Assembly: GCA_900556625.1 (NCBI GenBank)
Contig: USPQ01000008.1
Location: forward strand, 1-64,000
Length of the DNA: 64,000 nucleotides
From: an uncultured Bacteroides sp.
GTDB taxonomy: Bacteria > Bacteroidota > Bacteroidia > Bacteroidales > Bacteroidaceae
Reading direction: 5' to 3'
Made by a program: the position numbers and the translations under genes. Positions 32,401 to 37,777 of this stretch are shown here, piece by piece. Under the pieces are notes generated by a model. That model did no database searches, was not told the origin of the DNA, and was given only the letters and a program-made list of their open reading frames with translations. The stretch's first letter is position 1; each line of letters starts with the position of its first letter.

Positions 32401-34139
32401 TGTCCAGTTGCAAATAAGTTAGTACGTGTGCCGTCCGGATTCTGCTGATAAGCATCATCAAGACTAAGCATTGTGCGCCACAATTGACCGTAGTATTCTT
32501 CAGAGACTTCACCAACATAATCACTGACACCCATTTTATTGAACATCTGATGAGTTTGTCCCATTATGCTATTCAATGCACCGGCATCTGCCTTTGAGAG
32601 TACACCTCCCAATCGCTTTGCCCCTAGAACATTGGCGAGTTTACTCATATTACCAAGTGTAAAAATGGGATCAAGGTGCGCACCGAACATTTCCGAATAA
32701 TTCTCAATGATAGCATTGGCTTCACCTTGCCATATTGCACTTCCCCAGGTCTTATCATTGGAGAAATCATAGTTACCGTTTTCATCAACAACCACATCAC
32801 CTAGCTTCCGGTCAATGATGTCAGAGACCGTTTTTCCTGCCTGTATGGTGTTTGTCATCGCCGGAGCATGTACAAGCAAATCATCTGCGGTTGTCCCAAG
32901 CGCTTTGATAGTCCAATCTGTTGCGTACTGTCCTAACCCTCTGACACCATTCTCTTTAATATAGGATTTGAACCCCTGTTGAGCCATTTTTTCAGCTGTT
33001 TCTTTACCTATGACCTTTGCGGCGACTTTAGTGCTTCCTTTTGAGAATGTAGACAAACCCTTAAATCCGCCACCAGTCAAAATGAAATCCAACATAAATG
33101 AAGGCATATATCCAGTCATGACACCGGCTCTGTTCCAAAAGTCGGCATTTCCACCGTATCTTTCCTCTGCCTGTTGTTTCTCATGGATTGCACCCATCAT
33201 CATATCATGAGATTCACGCTCGCCCTCTGTGGCATTATCACCTTTAAGTTTGTCGGCATTCATCATGGTCATGGCATCCGCCATATCACCCATACCGAAA
33301 TCCCACGTGCGTACATCACCCATAGTACGACCAAAACCACGCCAAAAGCCTACATCAACCCCATTTTCACGGTCTTTCTGTTCTTCAAGGTTCTTGATGA
33401 GCTCTTCTGTTTCTCTAATGGCTACTCTCAATGTGCTGTTTTCCTTGTCTGATTGCTGGCGCAGTGTGTAAGTGGCTGCTCCCAATATGGCAGCGAGCGG
33501 CGCTTTGTTCTTTTCCGTTTCTTCTACCCATTCCTTATGCACTTCGGAGGCTCTTTCCGCTTGCTTAGCTTTTAACTCCTGCAAACGGAGATTAGCCTTG
33601 CGTAACTGTCCGCCGATTGACATATCGGCAGCTTGTCGGTACCGGAAACTCTCGATGTCAGCAAGAGGTTTACTAGTAGTCTTGTTACCAAGTGGAGTAA
33701 TATATGTTTTTTCCAGTTTCCCATTTTCAGGATTAAACTGCATTTTACCCTCTTTAGTTTGCAATCCGAGATTCAACCCGTATTCTTGTATATTATCTAC
33801 ACGTTCATTTGCGTCTTGTATCTGTGTTTCCACATTCTGCATCATACGGTTTGTACTGGCAATCATCTCTGCTTTTTCTTGTTCGGTAGGTTGCCACGCC
33901 TGTTCTGTTTGTACAGCAGGCTCCGGTACAGGTGTTTGAATCTTTCCGAAACCTATATTATTCTCAAACTCTTCAAACGGTTCCATCTCATAACCTTCTT
34001 TCACTAGAGCATCATAAGCTGCCTTGCGTTTTGTAGAATCCGATAAGTTCTTGCGGAAATCTTCTTCACTCTCCATATCGTAACCATCAGAAACAAACGT
34101 ATCGTATAGTTTCTTTATTTTATCCTCATTTTCAGGCAT
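17478..34139 (-). CDS. 5,553-residue polyvalent protein: ParB-like, InPase-like, methylase-helicase, zincin and membrane-active parts
   Basis: One uninterrupted frame of 16.7 kb starting 10 nt after the upstream gene. Rough layout: duplicated short motif (1-57); EEYYGQLWRTML region (about 541); small beta repeats (800-1060); charged coiled coil (1150-1220); DdrB/ParB-like domain with VIQGNNRSDALRL (about 1349); inorganic-pyrophosphatase-like domain with DGDHIDVF (about 1892); low-complexity Arg/Gly linker (2570-2620); N6-adenine methylase-like domain with EGSAGIGN (2727) and NVPF (2792); SNF2/DEAD-type helicase with GTGKT (3435), DEAH (3627), ATGTP (3678), QRNGRILRQGN (3964); HEAVAH zincin motif (4418); LPD38-like end with a hydrophobic stretch (5222-5243). 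Such fusions are known as polyvalent proteins, thought to enter the cell with phage DNA and counter host defences; methylase plus helicase recalls P1 DarB. Gene position among ejected proteins supports this. Confidence 0.9.
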   Translation of the reverse strand: MPENEDKIKKLYDTFVSDGYDMESEEDFRKNLSDSTKRKAAYDALVKEGYEMEPFEEFENNIGFGKIQTPVPEPAVQTEQAWQPTEQEKAEMIASTNRMMQNVETQIQDANERVDNIQEYGLNLGLQTKEGKMQFNPENGKLEKTYITPLGNKTTSKPLADIESFRYRQAADMSIGGQLRKANLRLQELKAKQAERASEVHKEWVEETEKNKAPLAAILGAATYTLRQQSDKENSTLRVAIRETEELIKNLEEQKDRENGVDVGFWRGFGRTMGDVRTWDFGMGDMADAMTMMNADKLKGDNATEGERESHDMMMGAIHEKQQAEERYGGNADFWNRAGVMTGYMPSFMLDFILTGGGFKGLSTFSKGSTKVAAKVIGKETAEKMAQQGFKSYIKENGVRGLGQYATDWTIKALGTTADDLLVHAPAMTNTIQAGKTVSDIIDRKLGDVVVDENGNYDFSNDKTWGSAIWQGEANAIIENYSEMFGAHLDPIFTLGNMSKLANVLGAKRLGGVLSKADAGALNSIMGQTHQMFNKMGVSDYVGEVSEEYYGQLWRTMLSLDDAYQQNPDGTRTNLFATGQFHGDIWGGMALSMGVMGAGKHTLSAANYASMKHGVNKADAKVNELLGKEVWEPLKATLDLTTNENIGEVAELVAGDKDFTADEKAAVLNYMERSLNLRGFNLASMARSRGGVQSESEQQANDSYLDGYNVTSSQEMNDAKNLYEYHRTQVADLADENMFAMIEENPIAALEFVNGNEQWSDEDKSSVIDYINAKQVYNGMIQRVRDDIDGRVEQSNSMIDARVNRKTGMIQGATMKQDERKVYVLSGTLVPYADGSGVSVTDSDNSIIVRDADTGGLEQVSPDAILSIDDVQDPYEQKELVAQSIREQFAREAADKIDGVVTFNPGETYTIAGEGGSQIQVTIVSDENGIIDNGDGTINVTDGTNVFPIAKEAIQQFVDASNIARIAEFEQQRAEENLALQQEEQEADRPQYAMNDLVMLRDENGIGIRGNITADVDADGLYEVYTEDALNGKRVNMFTREELDSMLIEHNGQLVEIADSSVNDNSEVAESSLGEQQLQASVLERIPKDEQGNPIYEQAETPDVAWDAIVEQTEGDEAMAQSVADGMVADKEAVLKKVEKTKSAGGNTIAEKIAAEKERKAAIDAAKQELSIWQKIAGTANRRKMEADAERRRIADEAAALRKAEEEKLRAEREEAERKEREALNGVPDIVEDVPKDARARGYRRVNGHKVDRQEPLQAVQGKEVNVKFSNDVVAPGNVTVIDASLLQPSHIQGVRNPLHFIDEAQPKERNDEASVLSARKIAENIRPEEITSGITAYTGAPTVNERGEVIQGNNRSDALRLMWESHSEQAEAYRQYLKDHAEEFGLRAEDIAPIQSPVLVNMLHVDDTEALNLGQFVAQDTESGGVERIKPKNTLQRMGTEMRSFANLLLRTSDDEMSFAGLVDANGANVLKWMSQRGFISHTQYKSAFDSKGNLTPESKNDLRGIMYQSIFKDGSTRLEEMFNVLPVKAQKAILATAFRDYDSSNSERMVDEIQNSVRAYYALSQDKMFAEAKNFKEARIAVENWKRQYQMDDVTGESYLPADNFSNFVLHLAAMYKGESQSFIQNTFGKIYDLIQGTQEETLFEQPDNTPRTLVQAIKEALNLDYNGQQRSNVLVGDTATSQRGQQGSNGALTPRERVEDGNGTTDDTGRTESIGEQSEIEPSLSQEEMLSSDDTDNQLSAKIARRIEVQEDDWVESGKYGDTYKQTIIVDGTHKVIKVDAPDTKGNYTGSTYEYDGQTFGDLLDVVNYIDASSSLANAVAVAEKETDTTPTEKQKEAGNYKKGHVQVGTFNITIENPKGSVRSGIDTEGNKWETTMQNTYGYIRGTEGVDGDHIDVFLSDDIDGWNGRKVFVVDQYNEDGTFDEHKVMLGFNEADAAEAAYFANYDRNWAKKHKTVLTGVNLEEFEKWIESSHRKTKAFSEYKSVKTIEGQSSGTQGNRLSEVKFRIEELHKEQEAAHNRSDIFDEARIISEINDLFTEQRKLEQDASSEEATAPTDAPYTITPVQYITKRGKVLDMQLVEFPSELRKEVQKHVSMFAKEMKGWWDREKHGFMMRSEEDAKRLAEYAVDAQGQPPISMLDIQAVNDGDVLFTEPKAPAKDEKQDYTPVWQYSVSVDKETGYTTLTRDDVSGPIPIGDARFRQTTNSPEEMLGILRNPQNGMQEVLDAVGVPLENKIKTRELDRKAKDEIHDKRTDFVVDKEMDNRYSVRTLMKMIDAEKQAVMDLGEKRGGDVYHEGNIIFLTKDSADKFANEARTLISDMRSKQQQGNSQKKTEASGNRLVTDERYAELRERMRKKLLGQMNIGIDPEILAIGTEMAVYHLEKGSRKFAEYAKAMIVDLGDSIRPYLKAFYNGARDLPEVLENGLNTDMTSYDEVQKFDVANFDKSGIDALATAETVTKEAEVAGEVEVAQERIKKTRSTRKKSEKKTVNLQQSNELGLFGSLFDNNETNNEDGRIHQESTKITGTQREVNSENGAGGTDRRSMLPPQSGNARSTVHMERGRVDGDLQRGRDDGRGNRRVQEGTGEIQRGRGTRLSDDAIDEPKNTRNNHSDRGTNYAPTSVDARIEANIKAIELAQQLIESGELATPKQMAVLRKFSGWGGLGKVFSDNTYSTRLQQLMGTEAYQEAVMSANSAYYTPAYVVDTLWDIVTQMGFKGGYILEGSAGIGNILGQMPTNISEHSDIHAIEIDGTSGGILSLLYPDAKVEIQGFEQTRIPNGSVDLAITNVPFVTGLRVNDTTGDKDLSKKFHNIHDFCIAKNVRKLREGGLGIFITSNGTLDNSKKLRDWIVGEGGADFVGAFRMHNKTFGGTGVTSDIVVIRKRVNGQKSVHAIDVSDVSGERMAEYDTGETRKVKGKEIPVIKQLSMDYNRYFIEHPENMAGEMHFAFEKGDTFRPTSKGLYPKQNKKQEEMLAEFVRSFRAEEFGERNTELAIDVMPGKKIGEVFVKDGKLYINSTASAQPLEVNANKVKGHTKVECFEAYTAIKEALAEVLSYQTANESDEGLKPLLDKLNKVYDDFVGTYGHFNKNTAIAFLRNDVDYANVYALEKFEETADEKGNQIQKFDKTDVFSKRVVEKEKEPTPTNVKDGIIASIFKFGRVDIPYIAEQLGTGIEDVKKEIIESGYGFENPVTRQMEASYHYLSGNIREKLRQAEVNNENGEFDRNIKALQEVMPMEIPAHLIDFTLGSSWIDPKLYEDFVKERTEVDVRFTAVGGTWFMKEPYFTDYEKNRAMGVTSEMLNRTIMGHTLIEAAIQNRSITVSTTKKHYDGTTETITDKEATQACAAKIDEIRQDFKDWARQKMQSDPEMSALIERIYNDTFNNFVPMSIPDEFVPEYFGGASHKFKMRPHQGRAIIRGTQQPLLLAHEVGTGKTFTLISTAMEMRRLGTARKPMIVVQNATVGQFVASAKELYPNAKILTLEEADRSAEGRKNFYAKIRYNDWDMIVIPQSTFEFIPDSEEREMTFVQDKIEEKMLILEKMKEEDPDGKNMITRQAEREIELLEEQLAGLADNASKKRTANDEKKRAVALQNAEVKAMEMLDRRTDDVENFDDMGIDALLVDEAHEYKHLGFATAMQRGVKGVDPSYSKKSQGVFLKTQAILEKNNGRNVIFATGTPISNTAAEIWTFMRYLMPADTMKEYGIYYFDDFVRNFGNIQQMLEFTTSGKFKENNRFAGYVNLPELVRIWSGVSDTVLTKEAGGVKDKIPEMEGGKAQDLYLPQTRALRSIMKFVKNELEHYEQMSGKEKKENSHIPLTMYGIAKAAAVDARLVQSDAEDDVNSKTHEAVRQTLRSLKETADYKGTVAIFADNYQNKQSGFNLYDDIRDKLITEGVPADEIVIMRSGMTVKKKLEIFEKVNRGEVRVILGSTFTLGTGVNIQERLHTLIHLDAPNRPMDYTQRNGRILRQGNLHKDMNKPVRILRFGVEDSLDVTAYQRLKTKGAIADSIMNGKQMMSNSMTNRVLEEEEDVFGDTIAQLSGSEYAMLKNNAEKNVRKYASRKKQWETDQAYIHNAKPRLKAFIKDAEKRIEDNSRSLEAVRVSFPDEQFKEIIIGKHRFTSVDTMDDFFKEHNKTVLAEMKQMKDGDISGEQKRELTIQIGNFPFIVSTKLTRQTMRDGTTLFNDVERKMTYSCTELGIEDVPVRQNLLRNAIEDITGNVITGKNFTERLEAAERSKKHNEAELKELLSREGKPFEYEEELAQAKSQLEEYAELMKKELEEKEAKYAEMDATVETANNVSTSEEDDELKREDDGAYTDDEVSYDNDSVAKLLGQSRRTAKQRRKFAQRERQRMAERVVSLTEKLHLDNVEVVTDASTLDGKKQRAKGFYSKSTGKITIVIPNHTSMFDVEQTLLHEAVAHYGLRQLFGEHFDTFLDNVFNNADEIIRRRIVDMASKNGWDFRKATEEYLAGLAEHINFEEARKNGWWQRIKQFFFEMLDKLGFSDFRGVTLTDNELRYILWRSYENLKEGKHSNLFEEAADIAMQHKLRVGEFADTSTDDVLNRDGDPEIHERTLARAKYEQRVKSGMYQSQEALQDSMLGLKEAMTAILGKNTRMEDVDGFENAYLGENRLSSVNKAEADAFAHLLFKPMLEEVAKLAHNTAEREELTDYMMAKHGLERNRVMAERDAQKDFAEYQKQHPKSTKALQDFIDECRKRDYAGLTALTGMEEIVDAEAEAQVMVDEYENAHDTTALWSKVNAVSKAVLSKSYECGMMSKETYDSVRDMYEFYIPLRGFDEKTSSEAYAYLTHKQSLFNAPIKKAEGRRSKADDPFANLQSMAESAIMQGNRNKLVKQKFLNFALNHPSDLVSVSDLWLQYDAVADEWKPIFPDNIDINDSPEEVERKMNEFEDKMKQLAESAPDNYKHGKDAVNIPYRVVENRNLRQHQVVVKRNGRDYVITINGNPRAAQALNGQTNPDNDISGSIGQLVHLIGDVNRTLSSLYTTLQPDFIASNFLRDMVYSNSMVWVKESPKYAIQYNMNFAKLPIVRMVMLLDKYRRGTLDMNDEIEKMFYQFMMNGGETGFSRMADIDEHKKEIKKMLKAANEKIPAHVVRECMATWIGEVGRGIEMRARFAAFVTSRNAGRTIDRSIWDAKEISVNFNKKGAGDKFLGAEGQTMLGNVAAGVSGAGRAGYIFWNAALQGTFGNFLKYAMRHPGKMGTVVASWYGLAMLVTALASAGGDDDDDSYYDIPEHTRRQNLIVKGPGNAWIKIPLPIEYRAVYAMGELTGSSLFHNEKLEVSDVLAQMSQLLPVDMMEGTKALWPSSVKPMVEVSNNESWYGSPIWKDTPYNKYMPNWTKAYKSANKDLVNLSETLNEVSGGSKYRKGTIDLNPAAIEYLLKQYTGGFFTVTNQIRNLINVGTGEKDFDWRYVPLANRMLMSGGDERNVGRGLDEKFFGYLDAYRAKASEFSAIKGDLSLPLEKKAELISEIIIDPEYVKMKGMERIYSKLKKAYDTAKEIGDTSKAEELEKRINELKRKFILEMEQDERK

Positions 34140-34149
34140 AATGTTTCAT

Positions 34150-35265
34150 TTATGATGTTGGACTTTTCTTTTTATTACTACTATTATCTCCGGCTGTTGG
34201 ACTTTTCTTCTTATTCGATGCCGTTTCAACTTCACCGGCAAGTTGGCTGATAGGTTTTGGAGTAGAGACATTCTTTTCTTTTGCCCCCATTACATCATTT
34301 TCTGTGGTTTTCACATATTGGTGAGTCTTAATACCTAACCGTTTAGCCTCACGCTGCACCGCTCTCTCATAATCTTCTTTCGTATCATAGTAAGTGGTCT
34401 TACCATCAATAGTAAGTGTCATCCTTTTCTTATTGCCGCCACTACCACCACGGTTATAATACCCAGCTCTAGCATTGGATGCGGAAGCAGAAGCTTTTGA
34501 AGCGCCCGCTTTAGCCTTTTCAGTTTCAAGCCTAGCCTTTGCAAGGTCATCAGCATATTCGGCCTCCACTCTTTTACGTTCTGCATCAGCTTCGGCTGCT
34601 GATATTTTATTGTTTTGGAGCTTAACGTTGAGGTCAAATATCTGGTTATCTCGTTTTTCCTTTGCGTCCGCAATGGCATCGGCTCTTTTCTCGCGTGCTA
34701 ACTGATGTCTCCAATTACGATCATCTCTCGCTTTGACATCATCAGCCTGCATAGCACCAAACAGGCCGCTCAAATAAGCCCGGGCATTCTCATTACGTTC
34801 TTTCATTAATCGATCATACCTAACCTGTAGCCTTTCCGAAGCTGTGTTTTTTCCACTGTACATATTCGATGCACCCTGCGTTGTAAAATACAAATTGGAG
34901 AGAGCAGATATGCCATCACCAATTGCCGCAAAAATTTGGTCACGTTTTTGCTTTTTCTTTTCTTTAGCAAGTTCTTCGTCAGTCGGTGGAGTATAAGGAT
35001 TAAGCTTCTTGAACAGTTCGGTGTATGAAAGGGCACCACCGTCCGAGCCTTCTTGTTTGGTCGGAGGTGGCGGTGTAGTAGTTATGTCAGGTTTGAGTGC
35101 GGTAACAACAGGAGCGGTGGCCGCTTTTTGTTCCGCCCATTCCTGTGTACCCTTTACAGGTGGAGGTGCAGAAGAACCGTCTTGCTGCTGTTCATGCCAT
35201 TCTTTAGAACCTTTCGGAAAAGGTGTGCCACTTCCATTACCTAATATATCATCATATGTCGCCAT
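34150..35265 (-). CDS. Probable internal virion/ejection protein
   Basis: 371 residues, between the 159-residue internal protein and the giant polyvalent gene. The N-terminus has two copies of a P-x-KG-[ST]-x-EW-x-EQ motif (PFPKGSKEWHEQ, PPVKGTQEWAEQ), then a Pro/Thr-rich linker, a YTPPTDEELAKEKKKQKRDQIFAAIGDGISAL helix, a long Ala/Lys/Glu coiled coil (about 150-270), a small TLTIDGKTTYYDTKEDYERAV module and a C-terminal tail with NKKKSPT repeated twice. Composition and position match proteins packed inside podovirus heads and ejected with DNA. No catalytic motif seen. Confidence 0.65.
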   Translation of the reverse strand: MATYDDILGNGSGTPFPKGSKEWHEQQQDGSSAPPPVKGTQEWAEQKAATAPVVTALKPDITTTPPPPTKQEGSDGGALSYTELFKKLNPYTPPTDEELAKEKKKQKRDQIFAAIGDGISALSNLYFTTQGASNMYSGKNTASERLQVRYDRLMKERNENARAYLSGLFGAMQADDVKARDDRNWRHQLAREKRADAIADAKEKRDNQIFDLNVKLQNNKISAAEADAERKRVEAEYADDLAKARLETEKAKAGASKASASASNARAGYYNRGGSGGNKKRMTLTIDGKTTYYDTKEDYERAVQREAKRLGIKTHQYVKTTENDVMGAKEKNVSTPKPISQLAGEVETASNKKKSPTAGDNSSNKKKSPTS

Positions 35266-35281
35266 AAGTTACCTCCACACA

Positions 35282-35761
35282 TTAAAATGGCATTTTGCTT
35301 GCCGCACTCGTTACTCCTTGTACGGCTCCGGCTATCGCTTCTGCCTTACCTTTTTCTAATTGATTAAGTTGCTCAACAAAAGCATTGTCATTCTGCATAT
35401 AGGTAGCCTCGATGTTGTCTTTGCGCGCATCCGCCTGTGCTGCAATCTGTGATGTTGCATCAGCAAGAGCCTTGCTATTCGCTTCTTTTGTAGCTGCTAC
35501 ACTTTCATCAGTACCGCCCATTACAGCCTGTATACCAGCTGCCTGCTTATTACGGTTCTTGATACTCTCTTCCGTCTGCGTAAGAATACGTTGCGCATCG
35601 GCTCGTTGCGTATAATCCTCATTGTACCTGCGATCATACCAATTTTGGTTCTTCTGTCGCTGCGCCTCAACGTTGCTCTTAATTTTCTTCATGGCTTTTG
35701 ATGCTTTAATACCGCCGAATATACTGCCTGCTGCACCTATAGCACTTCCAATTAATCCCAT
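35282..35761 (-). CDS. Internal virion protein (T7 gp14-like type)
   Basis: 159 residues, first gene of the portal operon. It begins with a Gly/Ala-rich hydrophobic segment (MGLIGSAIGAAGSIFGGIKA) and continues as an Ala/Gln-rich amphipathic coiled coil with a NWYDRRYNEDYTQRADAQRILTQ segment. This plan is that of the small internal or ejection proteins of podoviruses, which insert into the cell envelope to make a DNA channel. The functional assignment is by layout rather than by a diagnostic residue. Confidence 0.7.
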   Translation of the reverse strand: MGLIGSAIGAAGSIFGGIKASKAMKKIKSNVEAQRQKNQNWYDRRYNEDYTQRADAQRILTQTEESIKNRNKQAAGIQAVMGGTDESVAATKEANSKALADATSQIAAQADARKDNIEATYMQNDNAFVEQLNQLEKGKAEAIAGAVQGVTSAASKMPF

Positions 35762-35801
35762 AAGACCTTTGTTTTAATTATTAAAAGTTATACCTCTAGT
35801 G

Positions 35802-35845
35802 CGAAAGTAAGCCCTTATATTCGCAACATCATTTTATCTTTTTAC
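35802..35845 (-). promoter_or_regulatory. Promoter of the internal-protein/portal operon, phage-type
   Basis: On the minus strand GTAAAAAGATAAA (35845-35833) is followed after exactly 23 nt by TACTTTCG (35809-35802), one base from TAnnTTTG. The box lies about 40 nt before the first start. Element and spacing are the same as before the capsid operon. Confidence 0.6.
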
Positions 35846-35850
35846 AGTTC

Positions 35851-36144
35851 ATGGCACAGGGAAGAAAAACAGGAGGGAGAGTAGCAGGAACACCTAACAA
35901 AGTGTCCTCAACAGTCCGTGGAGCAATTGCAAAAATGCTCGACGAATACTTCAATTCTGATATTTTCGTGAAGGATATAGCCGACCTTGACCCCAAAGAT
36001 AGAGTTGCAGCTATGGAAAAGTTTACAGCTTATGTTGCACCGAAATTGCAGACAACAACACTTGATGTCGCAACAGAGACGAAAAAGACCATTGAGGATA
36101 AGCTGGTCGAACTTGCTGGAGATGAAGAGGACGACGAAGAATAA
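35851..36144 (+). CDS. Small basic/acidic protein, candidate terminase small subunit
   Basis: 97 residues on the plus strand, divergent from the portal operon. The N-terminus MAQGRKTGGRVAGTPNKV resembles the G-R-x-x-G-x-PNK lead of phage small-terminase-like proteins. The middle (IADLDPKDRVAAMEKFTAYVAPKLQ) is helical, and the C-terminus is very acidic (GDEEDDEE). It has its own terminator. DNA recognition for packaging is the leading guess; a regulator is the alternative. Confidence 0.55.
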   Translation: MAQGRKTGGRVAGTPNKVSSTVRGAIAKMLDEYFNSDIFVKDIADLDPKDRVAAMEKFTAYVAPKLQTTTLDVATETKKTIEDKLVELAGDEEDDEE

Positions 36145-36213
36145 TCTACTTCTCTCTACTTTAGACGCGAGGAGTTGCTTACCCTTAGGGGTAATATAAT
36201 ACAGTTTTGCTTG

Positions 36214-36241
36214 AAAGCGATATCCGAAAGGATGTCGCTTT
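36214..36241 (+). terminator. Terminator of the small gene at 35851
   Basis: A 12-bp stem (AAAGCGATATCC with GGATGTCGCTTT, one G-U pair) closed by a GAAA loop, followed by TCTTC. It lies 70 nt after the stop codon. Confidence 0.75.
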
Positions 36242-36257
36242 TCTTCATAAAAACAAA

Positions 36258-36287
36258 AACCTACAAAGAAAAAGTTCCTTGTAGGTT
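36258..36287 (-). terminator. Terminator of the integrase gene
   Basis: On the minus strand AACCTACAA and TTGTAGGTT form a perfect 9-bp stem with a 12-nt loop, followed by TTTGTTTTT. It lies 9 nt after the integrase stop. Confidence 0.8.
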
Positions 36288-36295
36288 CGAAAAAA

Positions 36296-37777
36296 TCAGA
36301 AGCCCTTTCCTTTCTGCCGCTGATATACTACCGTCTGATTCTTATCAAGATTGACGATTTTAAACATCACCATAGAACGGTTAGGAATATCTTGGGGTAA
36401 CATTGTCACAAGTCGTGCTATAACATCGTCCACGTTGTTGAATCCTACATCAGTCAACTCTGCAACTTTCTGTCCATTGTGGTAAGCCGCCCCATTTACC
36501 ATATATCGGAATGATAATCTAAAATGCGTATCTTCCTGCTTCTGCTCGCGAACAGATGTCTTACCGGAGAAGAAAATGAAATCAACCACTTTCTCGTTTA
36601 ATTCCCAAGCAGGAGAATAATCAATCTTTATATAGCCCCGTGTTACCTTATGTCCAGCAGCATGATTCATCGCAAATGCAACCTCATCAATTGAAGCTCT
36701 CACGTCATTCTGTGCCACAGTACCCCACGTGTGCCGGAATGTATAGACCGAATACCGTTCTTCTTTTGCCATTCCCATGGCCTCACATATTTGCCTAATT
36801 CCACTGTTAACATTGGAACCAAAACTGTCAGATGTTGTCATACGCTGATAAAAATTGAACAGACGATCGTCATCCTCTTTCGTATTGAGATATTTATCGA
36901 AGAGCGGTTGAATAATTGCCGGCACGCGCATTTCCATATATGCACCGTCGGCACGAAATTTCTTTGTCTTGGCACGCTGATAGTGAATGATGCCGTTCCG
37001 ATAATCCTGCTTTTTCAAATTGTATAGATCAACTGTGTTGATTCCTGCCAAACAAAGCACCATCATGGCTATATCACGTCCGAACTCCGTCTGTGGATAT
37101 TTCATCTTACTTTCCGGCAGAGGAAATGAAAAGAATTCCCGACACGCTTCGGGTGTAATGGCAAGTTTTTCTGCACGATCTGCCGAAGGAATCTCCACTT
37201 TCACCCATGGATTAGTCTTTATACGAATAATCCCATTATCATAGTCGTTATACTCCAGAATAGCAGCTTTAAATACTTGTCGCATACAGATAGGATACAT
37301 CTCCTTAGCTCGGTGTGTCTGTTCAAGCGACTTAATCCACCTATTCATCAAGTGCGATGTAAGGTGTGAGAACATTATCTGCGTTGTTCCTAAAAAACGC
37401 TCCAGATGTTGCAATGCCAGCTGATAGTTCTTAGCATTACGTTGTTGACCGTTGTCAATCATTCGGTTGATATGCTTTCGTGCATAATCTGAAAAACAAA
37501 CGTCATCATTCCCACTTGCAAGAAACTCGACTACTTCCTTGACTGTCCAATGCTCGATATTTTTGCTATTAAGCCTCTCCGTATACTCCAATATTCTCTG
37601 CGAACAGAATTGCAAAACATACGGGTCTTTAATCTCATTAGTTTTGGTGAGTTCCTTCTTCGTCACCATCTTGTCTGTCTTAATGAACGCAGAGCTTCGA
37701 TGATGAGTCACCCGGATATACACCGGATAAAATCCGTCAGCCCGTGCCGTTCTCACTACTGCTTTCAATGTTGCCAT
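36296..37777 (-). CDS. int: Tyrosine recombinase/integrase with unusual active-site residues
   Basis: 493 residues, at the prophage edge next to ppdK. An N-terminal arm-binding-like region (VKVYIRV-type beta strands), a SAM-like core-binding region (about 95-190: ARKHINRMIDNGQQRNAKNY... MNRWIKSLEQ) and a catalytic domain follow. Box I reads AGINTVDLYNL, with Asn where Arg I normally is; box II reads YTFRHTWGT, keeping Arg but with Tyr for the usual His; the end reads NHAAGHKVTRGY with nucleophile Tyr382. Bacteroides element integrases such as IntDOT are known to lack Arg I too. About 111 residues follow the Tyr, longer than usual. Confidence 0.9.
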   Translation of the reverse strand: MATLKAVVRTARADGFYPVYIRVTHHRSSAFIKTDKMVTKKELTKTNEIKDPYVLQFCSQRILEYTERLNSKNIEHWTVKEVVEFLASGNDDVCFSDYARKHINRMIDNGQQRNAKNYQLALQHLERFLGTTQIMFSHLTSHLMNRWIKSLEQTHRAKEMYPICMRQVFKAAILEYNDYDNGIIRIKTNPWVKVEIPSADRAEKLAITPEACREFFSFPLPESKMKYPQTEFGRDIAMMVLCLAGINTVDLYNLKKQDYRNGIIHYQRAKTKKFRADGAYMEMRVPAIIQPLFDKYLNTKEDDDRLFNFYQRMTTSDSFGSNVNSGIRQICEAMGMAKEERYSVYTFRHTWGTVAQNDVRASIDEVAFAMNHAAGHKVTRGYIKIDYSPAWELNEKVVDFIFFSGKTSVREQKQEDTHFRLSFRYMVNGAAYHNGQKVAELTDVGFNNVDDVIARLVTMLPQDIPNRSMVMFKIVNLDKNQTVVYQRQKGKGF

